NCBI GenBank assembly: GCA_015065615.1
Contig: SVPY01000008.1
Location: 29,753 to 93,752, forward strand
Direction: 5' to 3'
Source of the DNA: Oscillospiraceae bacterium
Lineage (GTDB): Bacteria; Bacillota; Clostridia; Oscillospirales; Acutalibacteraceae
Length of the DNA stretch: 64,000 nucleotides
Positions 23,245 through 32,490 of the stretch are shown piece after piece. The position numbers and the translations under genes were made by a program. The notes below the pieces were generated by a model. It saw only the letters and a program-made list of their open reading frames with translations. It had not been told where the DNA came from and searched no databases. The first letter of the stretch is position 1. Each line of letters begins with the position of its first letter.

Positions 23245-23850
23245 ATGTTTTACAGTATTCGCGGTAAATTAATACATTCAGAAGCAGGCGTTGCCGTTAT
23301 TGAGTGCGGCGGCGTAGGCTTTAAAGCAAATATCAGCTTCAATACACAGAGAAATCTTCCCAAGCAGGGTGAGGAAGTTATGCTCTTTACCTATTTAAAC
23401 GTGCGTGAAGATGCGCTGGATCTTTTCGGCTTCTACACAAAAGAGGAGCTTAACTGCTACAAAATGCTTACAAATATAAGCGGTGTAGGCCCTAAGGTTG
23501 CTCTTGCCATACTTTCTGAATTAACTCCCGAGAAGCTTGCTTTAGCGGCAGCCGCTTCCGACAGTAAGGCGTTTGCCCGCGCCAACGGTGTAGGTCCCAA
23601 GCTTGCAGGCAGAATAGTTTTGGAGCTTAAGGATAAAGTTAAGGGCTTGTTTACAGAAAACGGAAATGAAGAAGTATCTCAGGCGGCGGTACTTAATAAC
23701 GCTTCCAGTAATGCTGCAGGCGCGGTGCAGGCTTTAACCGCTTTGGGTTATTCCCCCAGCGAAGCTGCGGCTGTAGTTGGCAAAATAGATTCATCACTTA
23801 AAACGGAAGAAATTATCCGTCTTGCACTTAAGAGTTTAGCTAAGTTTTAA
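23245..23850 (+). CDS. ruvA: Holliday junction branch migration protein RuvA
   Basis: 201 residues; N-terminal OB fold (MFYSIRGKL), tandem helix-hairpin-helix motifs (LTNISGVGPKVALAIL near 73-88 and ANGVGPKLAGRIVLEL near 110-125) that bind the junction, and the C-terminal domain III (ALTALGYSPSEA) that contacts RuvB. Preceded by ruvC (33 bases) and followed by ruvB (29 bases). Confidence 0.96.
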   Translation: MFYSIRGKLIHSEAGVAVIECGGVGFKANISFNTQRNLPKQGEEVMLFTYLNVREDALDLFGFYTKEELNCYKMLTNISGVGPKVALAILSELTPEKLALAAAASDSKAFARANGVGPKLAGRIVLELKDKVKGLFTENGNEEVSQAAVLNNASSNAAGAVQALTALGYSPSEAAAVVGKIDSSLKTEEIIRLALKSLAKF

Positions 23851-23879
23851 TAACGAATACGAAAGGATAAAAAACCAAA

Positions 23880-24944
23880 ATGAATATGTATACAAACGAA
23901 ACAGATTACGAAAACCGTATGGTAGATCCCGAATACGGCACACAGGATACAGAGACCGAAAACCCCTTAAGACCGAAAACCCTTGCCGATTACATAGGTC
24001 AGGATAAGGTTAAGGAAAATTTAGCAATATATATTGAAGCGGCAAAAAAGAGAAGCGAAGCTCTTGACCACGTGCTTCTTTACGGCCCTCCCGGACTCGG
24101 TAAAACCACTTTAGCAGGTATAATAGCCAACGAGATGGGTGTTAATTTAAGAATTACCAGCGGCCCTGCCATTGAGCGTCCCGGTGATTTAGCCGCACTT
24201 TTAACCTCTTTAAATGAGGGCGACGTGCTTTTTATCGACGAAATCCACCGCCTTCCCAGAGTAGTTGAAGAAATTTTATACCCCGCTATGGAGGATTTCT
24301 CCATAGATATTATTACAGGTAAGGGCCAGATGGCGGCCTCCTACCATTTACCCCTTCCTAAATTCACTTTAGTAGGCGCTACCACCAGAGCAGGTCAGCT
24401 TTCAGCACCTCTTCGCGACAGATTCGGCGTTGTATTAAGACTTGAACTTTATACACCTGAAGAGTTAAGTAAAATCATTACCCGAAGCGCAGGTATTTTA
24501 GGCATAGGAATTGAAGCAGACGGTTCTCTTGAAATAGCTTCCCGCTCACGCGGTACGCCCCGTATTGCAAACCGCTTCTTAAAGAGAATCCGTGACTTTG
24601 CGGAAATTATGAGTGACGGTGTTATTACGTATAATACTGCAAAAATCGCCCTCGACAGAATGGAAGTAGACGAATTGGGTCTTGACAGCGGCGACAGACG
24701 CATGCTTTCTGCCATAATTAATTTCTACGGCGGCGGTCCCGTTGGCGTTGAAACTTTGGCTGCAGCTATTGGCGAGGAAGCAATAACCATTGAGGACGTA
24801 TTGGAGCCCTATTTAATGCAGATAGGATTCTTAAGAAGAACACCCCGAGGCAGATGCGTAACCAAATCCGCATATTTGCATTTGGGTTTAACTCCTCCCG
24901 AGTGCGAAGCTTGTCCTCCCCAGCAGCAGTCGCTTCTTGATTAA
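23880..24944 (+). CDS. ruvB: Holliday junction branch migration helicase RuvB
   Basis: 354 residues, AAA+ motor of the RuvABC complex. Walker [10 protein letters not shown] (near 65), Walker B FIDEIHRL (near 118), sensor and arginine-finger region RDRFG (near 180), winged helix at the C-terminus (TPRGR). Slightly extended N-terminus ([14 protein letters not shown]) before the usual LRP start of the domain; a downstream ATG is possible but the first one has a purine-rich site. Confidence 0.96.
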   Translation: MNMYTNETDYENRMVDPEYGTQDTETENPLRPKTLADYIGQDKVKENLAIYIEAAKKRSEALDHVLLYGPPGLGKTTLAGIIANEMGVNLRITSGPAIERPGDLAALLTSLNEGDVLFIDEIHRLPRVVEEILYPAMEDFSIDIITGKGQMAASYHLPLPKFTLVGATTRAGQLSAPLRDRFGVVLRLELYTPEELSKIITRSAGILGIGIEADGSLEIASRSRGTPRIANRFLKRIRDFAEIMSDGVITYNTAKIALDRMEVDELGLDSGDRRMLSAIINFYGGGPVGVETLAAAIGEEAITIEDVLEPYLMQIGFLRRTPRGRCVTKSAYLHLGLTPPECEACPPQQQSLLD

Positions 24945-25001
24945 TTGATATTAAGTTTTATAGGCTTATTCATATACGGTAAACAGATAAAGGAAACAAA
25001 A

Positions 25002-25871
25002 ATGAGAAAAGCAAATTGGAAAGATTACGAGCTTATTGATACAAGCATGGGCGAAAAGCTTGAAAGATGGGGCGATATGATTTTAATCCGTCCCGACCCT
25101 CAGATAATTTGGGAATCCGACAAGAAAAATCCCCTTTGGCGAAAAGCGGACGCAAGGTACAACCGCTCAAATACGGGCGGCGGCCAGTGGCAGTGCTACA
25201 ATAAAATTCCCGCCGCTTGGAAAATATCATACGGCGACCTTAACTTCAGAGTTAAGACCATGGGCTTCAAGCACACGGGCATTTTCCCTGAGCAGGCAGT
25301 TAACTGGGATTTTACAGCCGAAAAAATCAGAAAAGCCAAAGCAGAGGGCAGAGAAGTAAAGGTTTTAAATCTTTTCGGTTATACAGGCGCGGCTACTCTT
25401 GCCTGCCTGAATGCAGGAGCTTCCGTAACTCACGTTGATGCCTCCAAGGGTATGGTTGCATGGGCTAAGGAAAACGCCGAGGTATCAAATCTTTCCGATA
25501 AACCTGTAAGATGGCTTGTTGATGACTGCGTGAAGTTTGTTCAGCGCGAGCAAAGGCGCGGCAACGTTTACGACGGCATTATTATGGACCCTCCCTCCTA
25601 CGGCAGAGGCCCCGGCGGCGAAGTATGGAAGCTTGAAGAGCAGCTTTTCGGCTTGGTTAATATGTGTATGCCCATTATGAGTGAAGATCCCTTATTCTTC
25701 ATTCTTAATTCCTACACCACGGGTCTTTCCCCCTCGGTTATGGAATATTTAATAGGCACTATTATAAAGAAAAAATTCGGCGGTAAAATATCAAGCGACG
25801 AAATCGGTCTTCCCGTAACGGAAACAGGTCTCGTACTTCCCTGCGGCAGTACAGCTATATGGGAAAAATAA
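25002..25871 (+). CDS. RlmI/RlmK-like class I SAM methyltransferase
   Basis: 289 residues from the ATG at 25002 (AAAGGAAA ahead; a TTG at 24945 abutting ruvB has no ribosome site). Motif I LNLFGYTGAATLACL and motif IV MDPPSYGRGPGG mark the family that methylates 23S rRNA cytosine C5 or is annotated as RlmI/RlmK-like; the usual N-terminal PUA domain is absent. RNA target not determinable. It follows ruvB by 57 bases and may share its transcript. Confidence 0.8.
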   Translation: MRKANWKDYELIDTSMGEKLERWGDMILIRPDPQIIWESDKKNPLWRKADARYNRSNTGGGQWQCYNKIPAAWKISYGDLNFRVKTMGFKHTGIFPEQAVNWDFTAEKIRKAKAEGREVKVLNLFGYTGAATLACLNAGASVTHVDASKGMVAWAKENAEVSNLSDKPVRWLVDDCVKFVQREQRRGNVYDGIIMDPPSYGRGPGGEVWKLEEQLFGLVNMCMPIMSEDPLFFILNSYTTGLSPSVMEYLIGTIIKKKFGGKISSDEIGLPVTETGLVLPCGSTAIWEK

Positions 25872-26003
25872 TATAAAAAATTAAAAGCAAAGCGTGGTTT
25901 TGCAGGAGATACGAAACCGTTCCCCGTGGGGGCGGATCCCTGATATCAGATTTTATAAAACGATTTAAAGTGTTCTCTTAAGGAGGACAGAAAAGATAAG
26001 AAT

Positions 26004-26846
26004 ATGAGCTTTATTGAAGTAAGAGATTTAAAATATACCTATAATCTTGGCGAAAATGATGCCCACGAAGCCTTGAAAGGTCTTTCGATGAATATTGAAG
26101 AAGGTGAATTTGTTGCTCTTTTGGGTCACAACGGCTGCGGTAAATCCACCTTGGCTAAAATTTTCAACGGTATGTACACTCCTCTTTCAGGCAGTGTAAA
26201 GGTGGACGGTCTTGATACCTCCATCGAAAAAAATCAGATAGAAGTAAGAAGAAAAGTGGGCCTTGTTCAGCAGAATCCCGATAACCAGCTTGTGGCAGGT
26301 ATCGTGGAGGAGGACGTTGCCTTCGGCCCCGAAAATTTAGGCATTCCCCCGCTTGAAATAAGGGAGAGGGTGGACGAAGCCTTAAAAGCCGTTAATATGT
26401 ACGAGTATCGCGAGCACGCGCCCTTTAAGCTTTCGGGCGGTCAGAAGCAGCGAGTTGCTATTGCTGGCGTTATTGCAATGAGAACGAAGTGCATAGTTCT
26501 TGATGAACCTACAGCCATGCTTGACCCCAGAGGCCGCGAAGAGGTTATGGAGACCATAAAAAAGCTTAACCGCGAGCACGGCATCACAATAATTCTGATT
26601 ACCCACTATATGGACGAGGCGGTTCAGAGCGGCAGAGTAATAGTTATGGACGACGGCAAGGTTTTAACCGAAGGCGCACCGAGAGAGGTTTTCAGCAACG
26701 TAGAGCTTTTAAAGCGCCATAAGCTGGATGTGCCTCAGGCTACGGAGCTTGCATATAAACTTAAAAATGCAGGTATCGATTTAAAAGGCGTGCCTATGAA
26801 CACTTTAGAGTGCATAGACCTTATCGAGCAGTATATAAACAGTTGA
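26004..26846 (+). CDS. ecfA1: Energy-coupling factor transporter ATPase EcfA1
   Basis: 280-residue ABC ATPase of group II ECF vitamin transporters. Walker [10 protein letters not shown] (about 42-50), Q-loop VQQNPDNQ, signature LSGGQKQR (about 145), Walker [14 protein letters not shown], and the C-terminal EcfA-specific tail. It is first of ecfA1-ecfA2-ecfT-truA, the normal Firmicutes order. The preceding 130 bases contain a short GC-rich hairpin (CCG..CCCC-GT-GGGG.CGG) but no recognised riboswitch. Confidence 0.95.
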   Translation: MSFIEVRDLKYTYNLGENDAHEALKGLSMNIEEGEFVALLGHNGCGKSTLAKIFNGMYTPLSGSVKVDGLDTSIEKNQIEVRRKVGLVQQNPDNQLVAGIVEEDVAFGPENLGIPPLEIRERVDEALKAVNMYEYREHAPFKLSGGQKQRVAIAGVIAMRTKCIVLDEPTAMLDPRGREEVMETIKKLNREHGITIILITHYMDEAVQSGRVIVMDDGKVLTEGAPREVFSNVELLKRHKLDVPQATELAYKLKNAGIDLKGVPMNTLECIDLIEQYINS

Positions 26847-26919
26847 GTTGAATTTAATTAAGATAAATATAAATTTTCGTTTTTATTTGAAGTAATTTCT
26901 ATAAGAATAAGGAAATAAA

Positions 26920-27780
26920 ATGACAGAATTAAACGTAATTGAAACCAAAAATCTCTCCTTTACCTACGGTATAGGCACTCCCTTCGAGAAGCACGCCGTA
27001 AAGGACGTAAATCTCGAAATAAAGCAGGGCGAATTTTTAGGTATAATAGGTCACACCGGCAGCGGTAAATCTACCTTTATCCAGATGCTTAACGGACTTA
27101 TAAAGCCTACCTCGGGCACTATACTTTTAAACGGTAATGATATATGGGCAGAACCTAAAAAAATAAGAAACGTCCGATTCAAAGTTGGTATGGTTTTCCA
27201 GTATCCGGAATATCAGCTTTTTGAGGAAACAGTTATAAAGGATATATGCTTCGGCCCGATGAATCAGGGCTTAAGCGAGGAAGAAGCCTTAAAAAGAGCC
27301 AAGGAAGCCGCCTTCTTCGTAGGTCTTCCCGATAATCTTCTGGAAAAATCACCCTTTGAATTATCGGGCGGCGAAAAAAGACGCGCCGCAATAGCAGGTG
27401 TTATCGCCATGGATCCCGATGTGCTTATTTTAGATGAGCCTACGGCAGGTCTTGACCCCATGGGCAGAGACTTGCTTTTAACACAGATATATAATTACCA
27501 CAAGGAAAGAAAGAACACGGTGCTGCTGGTTTCCCACAGTATGGAGGATATAGGCAGAGTTGCCGACAGAGTTCTCGTTATGAATAAAGGCGAAAAAGCG
27601 ATGCTTGAGAATACGCGGGACGTTTTCTCAAAGGGCTATGAGCTTCGCGATATGGGTCTTAAAATTCCTCAGGTCACCCACATTATGCAGAAGTTAAAGC
27701 TTATGGGTCTTGACGTGGACGAGGGTACTTTAAGGGTAGAGGATGCTTTAAGGCAGCTTATCCCTCTTCTTAAAAAGTAA
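26920..27780 (+). CDS. ecfA2: Energy-coupling factor transporter ATPase EcfA2
   Basis: 286-residue partner ATPase; Walker A GHTGSGKST, Q-loop FQYPEYQLFEE typical of EcfA2, signature LSGGEKRR, Walker B LILDEPTAGLDP. Forms a heterodimer with EcfA1 that energises EcfT plus exchangeable substrate-binding S components, which are encoded elsewhere. Confidence 0.95.
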   Translation: MTELNVIETKNLSFTYGIGTPFEKHAVKDVNLEIKQGEFLGIIGHTGSGKSTFIQMLNGLIKPTSGTILLNGNDIWAEPKKIRNVRFKVGMVFQYPEYQLFEETVIKDICFGPMNQGLSEEEALKRAKEAAFFVGLPDNLLEKSPFELSGGEKRRAAIAGVIAMDPDVLILDEPTAGLDPMGRDLLLTQIYNYHKERKNTVLLVSHSMEDIGRVADRVLVMNKGEKAMLENTRDVFSKGYELRDMGLKIPQVTHIMQKLKLMGLDVDEGTLRVEDALRQLIPLLKK

Positions 27781-27856
27781 TCGGCAGAATTTAATATAGT
27801 TTATTTTAGTTTAGTTTTAATTTACAGATAATCTTATTTATATAGGAGAAATATAA

Positions 27857-28672
27857 ATGATCTCAGATATAACCTTAGGTCAATACTTTCCCGGAAAGAG
27901 CGTGATTCACCGCTTTGACCCCAGATTAAAGCTTATATTAACGGTGTTTTTCATAGTGCTTGTTTTCTGCGCGGGAAATTTTGTGAATATGGCCCTTGTA
28001 TACGCTACCGTTATATGCGGTATGGTAATGAGCAAGGTGCCTATGAAAATATATTTTAAAAGCTTGAAGCCCATATTTTTCATCGTTGCGTTTACGGGTA
28101 TTTTGAATCTTTTCTACGGTACGGGTGAGCCTTTGTGGCAGTGGGGCTTTATTACAATTACTTTAAACGGTATTTTAAACAGTATTATAATTGCCCTGAG
28201 AATCATCGCTTTAATTTTAATAAGCTCAATACTTACTTTCACCACATCCCCCACACAGCTTACGGATGCAATTGAAAGAATACTTAAGCCTCTTACTTAT
28301 ATAAAAGTGCCTGTACACGAATTTGCAATGATGATGACCATCGCTTTAAGATTCGTACCTACGCTTTTGGAGGAGACGGATAAAATTATGTCCGCCCAGA
28401 AAGCCCGCGGCGCCGATATGGAAAGCGGCGGCTTTACTCAGAGGGTAAAAGCATTGATTCCCGTTTTGATTCCCTTGTTCGTTTCTGCTTTCAGGCGCGC
28501 TTACGATTTAGCTACAGCTATGGAGAGCCGCTGTTACAACGGCGGAAACGGCAGAACAAAAATGAAGATACTCAAAATCCAGAGGAACGATATTATTATG
28601 ATAACTTTCTGCGTTGTTTTCCTTGCAGGATTTATCGCTATAGCCTTTTTCGTTCCACCTATAATAAGATAA
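27857..28672 (+). CDS. ecfT: Energy-coupling factor transporter transmembrane protein EcfT
   Basis: 271-residue polytopic protein with the two coupling-helix motifs AQKARGAD and AMESRCYNGG (Ala-Arg-Gly type) that insert into the ATPases. Several membrane segments at the N-terminus and one at the C-terminus. GGAGAA precedes the ATG. Confidence 0.94.
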   Translation: MISDITLGQYFPGKSVIHRFDPRLKLILTVFFIVLVFCAGNFVNMALVYATVICGMVMSKVPMKIYFKSLKPIFFIVAFTGILNLFYGTGEPLWQWGFITITLNGILNSIIIALRIIALILISSILTFTTSPTQLTDAIERILKPLTYIKVPVHEFAMMMTIALRFVPTLLEETDKIMSAQKARGADMESGGFTQRVKALIPVLIPLFVSAFRRAYDLATAMESRCYNGGNGRTKMKILKIQRNDIIMITFCVVFLAGFIAIAFFVPPIIR

Positions 28673-28687
28673 TCCAAAAATAATATA

Positions 28688-29425
28688 ATGAAAAATATTT
28701 TAGTTAAAATCAGTTACGACGGATCATACTTTCACGGGTGGCAGATTCAGGAAAACGCCCACACCGTGCAGGAAGAATTTCAGTCTGCTCTATACAAAAT
28801 AATCGGTGAAAAGGCGGATATAAAAGCCTGCAGCCGTACAGACTCGGGCGTTCACGCCAACGTTTTCTGCATTAGCGTTAAAACCGAGAGTAAAATAACT
28901 CCCGAAAGGCTTAAAGGCGCGTTAAATCATTATTTCCCTCTCTATATGGCATGCTTAAGTGCCGAGGAAGTCCCCATGGATTTCCACGCAAGGTATTCCT
29001 GTAAAGGAAAGGAATATGTCTATTTGATACATAACGCCGAGGTACGCAACCCCTTTTTGAAAGACAGAGCCCTTCATTACTACCATAAAATAGACGAAGA
29101 AAAATTAAACACAGCCGCCTCCTACTATATAGGTACTCACGATTTTACGTCCTTCTGCACGCAGGATGCAAGAGAGATGGAGGATATGAGCCGCACCGTA
29201 TATGATGCGAAGGTCACAAGAGAAGGAGATATAGTGAAATTTACCGTATCTGCCGACGGTTTCCTTTACAATATGGTGCGTATAATGGTGGGGACGTTAA
29301 TAAGAGTTCAGGAAGGCAAAATAAAGCCAGAGGAGATTCCCTCTATTTTAGAAAAGAAGAACCGCGCTTTTGCAGGCCCCACTGCTCCTCCCGAAGGCTT
29401 ATATTTAAATAAGGTTTTCTATTAA
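28688..29425 (+). CDS. truA: tRNA pseudouridine(38-40) synthase TruA
   Basis: 245 residues; begins NILVKISYDGSYFHGWQ, catalytic aspartate in CSRTDSGVHA (about residue 60). Modifies uridines 38-40 of tRNA anticodon arms. Location directly after ecfT (15-base gap) is the standard Firmicutes arrangement. Confidence 0.95.
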   Translation: MKNILVKISYDGSYFHGWQIQENAHTVQEEFQSALYKIIGEKADIKACSRTDSGVHANVFCISVKTESKITPERLKGALNHYFPLYMACLSAEEVPMDFHARYSCKGKEYVYLIHNAEVRNPFLKDRALHYYHKIDEEKLNTAASYYIGTHDFTSFCTQDAREMEDMSRTVYDAKVTREGDIVKFTVSADGFLYNMVRIMVGTLIRVQEGKIKPEEIPSILEKKNRAFAGPTAPPEGLYLNKVFY

Positions 29426-29464
29426 AATAAAACAATTTAATTTTTATATATAACAGGAAAAATT

Positions 29465-30892
29465 ATGTCATTATTTAAAAAGAAGAAAAAAGAAACAGAA
29501 GTTACCGAGGAAGAAGTTTCTAAGGTTCAGGAACATACCGAAGAACCGGAAAAAGAAGCCGAAACCAAAGAAGATAACAAAGAGGAAAAAGAACCTCAAA
29601 AGGAAATTATCATCCGCGAAAAGGTGGATGAGGGCGATTTCTACGATTCCCCCGAAATAAGCGAGGAGGAGCTTTTAAACTACAATCCCGACGATGAAGA
29701 GGACGTAGACAGCGTAAGAAAAAGAAAAAGGGAAAACCCCAAGAAAAAGACCGTAAGAAACGCTATAATAATTTCTGCGGTGGCTTTGGTTCTTCTGGTA
29801 GTAAGCGTGTTTTTTATATTCGGCGGCGGATATTCATTCAGTAACGCTATGACTAATATAGAAAACTGGTTTATGGGAACTGACGCAGGCGACGGCTACC
29901 CCGTAGGCTTAACGGGCTCGGGCGCCGATAAAATGGGCTTTTTCTCCGAAAACGGCAACGCCTACGTGCTTACGGATTCAAGCTTTACAGCCGTGAGCTT
30001 ATCGGGTGAAGAAATTTTCTCTCACCGCCACAACTGTTCCGCTCCGGGTATTTCCTATTCAAACGGCAATTTCCTTATCTACGATATGGGAAATACTTCT
30101 TATACCGTAGGCTCAGGCAGCGATAACGTTGATAAATTCACAAGTATCAACAACATAAACGCGGCAGATATATCCAAAAGCGGTAAGTACGCGGTGTTCA
30201 CTCAGTCTCAGGATTATTCCTCCGAACTTTTGGTATATAATAAGAACGACGAGCTTATATTTACATATAAATATGCCGAAAATTACCCCGTTGCGGCAGC
30301 GGTAAGTCCCGACGGTAAAAAAGTATGCGCCGTAACAATAAATGAAAATGTAGGAGAGCTTTATTCGGTGCTTGCTGTGTTCAATCTTGACGATACCGAG
30401 CCTCAGGCGCAGTACGTTTCCACAGGTAACTTTATTACTGAGCTTTACTGGGAGGGCGGCACATTGTTTGCTCTCGGCAATACTTCGGCAATATCCTGCG
30501 ATTCCTATAATAATTTCGTTGAATATAAGTTTGAAGGTTCCACGGTAACTGCGGCGGATTATAAGGATAACAAGCTTTTCGTAAGCGTTTCCGACTATAA
30601 TTATCAGGGCTCCTGCGTGCTTTATATTTTCGACGGCTCAGCTTCAAGCGTGAGAACCATTGAATCGAGCGAAAGAATTGAAGATATAAGCGTGTACGGC
30701 GGAAAAATATCGCTGTTTATAAAGAAAAACATACATTGTTACGATTTAAATACCCTTAAAGAAACTTCAAAAGGCAGCGCAGCTTACGATACCGTAAGTA
30801 TTGCAATGGCTAATGATACAGGCGTGTATACTTTAGGCGTTACAGAAATAAACTATGTTCCTTTAACGTATATAGAAGAGTCAAATGAATAA
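29465..30892 (+). CDS. DUF5711-like membrane-anchored beta-propeller protein
   Basis: 475 residues: charged, Glu/Lys-rich cytoplasmic region (about 1-98), one membrane segment (about 99-121), then an extracellular domain made of repeated beta strands resembling WD/PQQ-type propeller blades (repeated 'S..G...F', 'YSNGNFLIYDMG', 'VSPDGKKVCAV'). This matches DUF5711-like proteins of Clostridia, function unknown. Positioned between truA and cvpA, 38 and 69 bases away, consistent with cell-envelope role but not proof. Confidence 0.65.
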   Translation: MSLFKKKKKETEVTEEEVSKVQEHTEEPEKEAETKEDNKEEKEPQKEIIIREKVDEGDFYDSPEISEEELLNYNPDDEEDVDSVRKRKRENPKKKTVRNAIIISAVALVLLVVSVFFIFGGGYSFSNAMTNIENWFMGTDAGDGYPVGLTGSGADKMGFFSENGNAYVLTDSSFTAVSLSGEEIFSHRHNCSAPGISYSNGNFLIYDMGNTSYTVGSGSDNVDKFTSINNINAADISKSGKYAVFTQSQDYSSELLVYNKNDELIFTYKYAENYPVAAAVSPDGKKVCAVTINENVGELYSVLAVFNLDDTEPQAQYVSTGNFITELYWEGGTLFALGNTSAISCDSYNNFVEYKFEGSTVTAADYKDNKLFVSVSDYNYQGSCVLYIFDGSASSVRTIESSERIEDISVYGGKISLFIKKNIHCYDLNTLKETSKGSAAYDTVSIAMANDTGVYTLGVTEINYVPLTYIEESNE

Positions 30893-30961
30893 ATTCTCCT
30901 GTTTAAGTAAAATTTCTTTTTCCGCGTAAATGTTTAAAAAGGGAAAAGGTGAGGTATAAAG

Positions 30962-31651
30962 ATGAATTTTATTATTGATATTCTTATTCTGGCTTTATTT
31001 GTATTTCTTGCTTTGATAGGAATAAAAAAAGGACTTATAAAATCGGCGTTTGAACTTGTTGGTGCTTTTCTTGCGGTTTATCTCGCTTCTTATTTTGGCA
31101 CTATGCTGGCTGAAACGATATATAACGAGGTTTTCAGACCGGGCGTATATGAAAAAATGCTTGAAACTACGAAGGACCTTTCAGTTGAGTCTGCGGCAAA
31201 AAACTTCTTCGATTCATTGGAGCCCTTTGTTCTTGAGTTTTTTGAACTCAACGGTGTAACCTATGAAACAATAAGCGAAACCTATACGGGCTTCGGTGAA
31301 AAAGCGGCTCTTGCAATTACGGATGCTATTTCTCCCGTGTTTATATCGATGATAAGAGTGTTCGTATTCCTTGTGCTTTTTATCGTTTTCTTCGTGCTTC
31401 TTGCTTTACTTGCAAATTTACTTACAAAGATAATAAAGCTCACCATTCTGAAAAAAGTAAACCAGATTTTAGGCGCGGTGCTGGGTGTGGTTAAGGCATT
31501 GGTTATAGTGTGGGTAGTATTCGGCGCTGTTGCCGCCCTTCTGCCCCTTTGCTCAGAAGGTTTCAGAGAGCTATTAACAGAAGGCGCAGAAAATTCCATA
31601 CTGGGTTCGTTCATAATGGGTATTAATCCTCTTACCTGGATATTTCAGTAA
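30962..31651 (+). CDS. CvpA family membrane protein
   Basis: 229 residues; starts MNFIIDILILALFVFLALIG followed by KKGLIKS, the CvpA-family opening, and has four membrane segments with an amphipathic insertion (about 50-115). CvpA homologues are linked to colicin V production in E. coli and envelope stress elsewhere; the role here is unknown. Confidence 0.82.
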   Translation: MNFIIDILILALFVFLALIGIKKGLIKSAFELVGAFLAVYLASYFGTMLAETIYNEVFRPGVYEKMLETTKDLSVESAAKNFFDSLEPFVLEFFELNGVTYETISETYTGFGEKAALAITDAISPVFISMIRVFVFLVLFIVFFVLLALLANLLTKIIKLTILKKVNQILGAVLGVVKALVIVWVVFGAVAALLPLCSEGFRELLTEGAENSILGSFIMGINPLTWIFQ

Positions 31652-31671
31652 AATATAAAGTAAACCGATAT

Positions 31672-31724
31672 ATTTGCGGCTTTGAAACTATAAAAGTTTC
31701 AATTCCTTACAAACCGCCACAAAT
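31672..31724 (+). other. Nested hairpin in the leader of pgsA
   Basis: Outer arms ATTTGCGGC (31672-31680) and GCCACAAAT (31716-31724) pair at 8 of 9 positions; inside sits a perfect 8-bp stem TTGAAACT (31682-31689) / AGTTTCAA (31695-31702). No T-run follows, so it is not a simple terminator. It could be a leader structure of pgsA or a remnant; no known class recognised. Confidence 0.4.
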
Positions 31725-31760
31725 AATACATGAAAGGAAAGTTTTTGCAGAAGCAAAACT

Positions 31761-32351
31761 ATGGTCATAAAAATGAAAATATTTACAAAGGAAAATCTTA
31801 CAATTCCTAATCTTTTATCTCTTTTCAGAATTATCACAATACCGTTCTTCGTGTATTTTTATATGAAGGATATGGTTTACACGGCTATTATTATTCTTGT
31901 AGCAGGCGGCCTTTCTGACTGTGTGGACGGTTACATAGCAAGACGTTTCAATCAGATAACGGAGCTTGGCAAAATGCTTGACCCTCTTGCCGATAAACTT
32001 ACTCAGGCGGCTATTGCCATCTGCATCGCCTTTAAGTATCCTATCATAAGCCCCCTGCTTGCTTTCTTTATTATCAAAGAACTTATTATGTTGATCGGTG
32101 CCTGCGTGCTTCTTAAAAAAGGCGCAAGACCTGTTGCCGCCAACTGGTACGGAAAGCTCGGTACGCTTTTATTTTACCTCTCCGTTACCGTTGTGGTTGT
32201 AATGAGCTTATTTATGGTGGCAAGTCCCGTATTTGAGATAGTTTCCTACATTCTTTTGGGTATTACCGCCGTTATTATGGCATATTCCCTTTATAAATAT
32301 TTCATTATAGCTTTAGAGCAGATTAAAGCTGCTAAAAATAGCAAGGAATAA
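31761..32351 (+). CDS. pgsA: CDP-diacylglycerol--glycerol-3-phosphate 3-phosphatidyltransferase
   Basis: 196 residues, makes phosphatidylglycerophosphate. The CDP-alcohol phosphotransferase motif DxxDGxxAR..G..D..D is intact in SDCVDGYIARRF and LGKMLDPLADK (about residues 53-83). Five to six membrane segments. The start is uncertain: neither the ATG at 31761 nor the one at 31773 (MKIFTKENLTIPN, closer to homologues) has a clear ribosome site. Confidence 0.9.
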   Translation: MVIKMKIFTKENLTIPNLLSLFRIITIPFFVYFYMKDMVYTAIIILVAGGLSDCVDGYIARRFNQITELGKMLDPLADKLTQAAIAICIAFKYPIISPLLAFFIIKELIMLIGACVLLKKGARPVAANWYGKLGTLLFYLSVTVVVVMSLFMVASPVFEIVSYILLGITAVIMAYSLYKYFIIALEQIKAAKNSKE

Positions 32352-32490
32352 TCTTTATAAAAATTCAAAAATTATTAACTAACAGTTTTTCAATATATGG
32401 TATTATTTTTGCGTTAAATTATTCGTATTCAATGCGAAGTTAAAAATTGCAAAAATACAGTAAAATCCCCTTTGGAAAGGAATTTAGAAT

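Noticed and set aside
25872..26003. Riboswitch upstream of ecfA1
   Set aside because: Only a short GC-rich hairpin is visible and no known aptamer signature was recognised.
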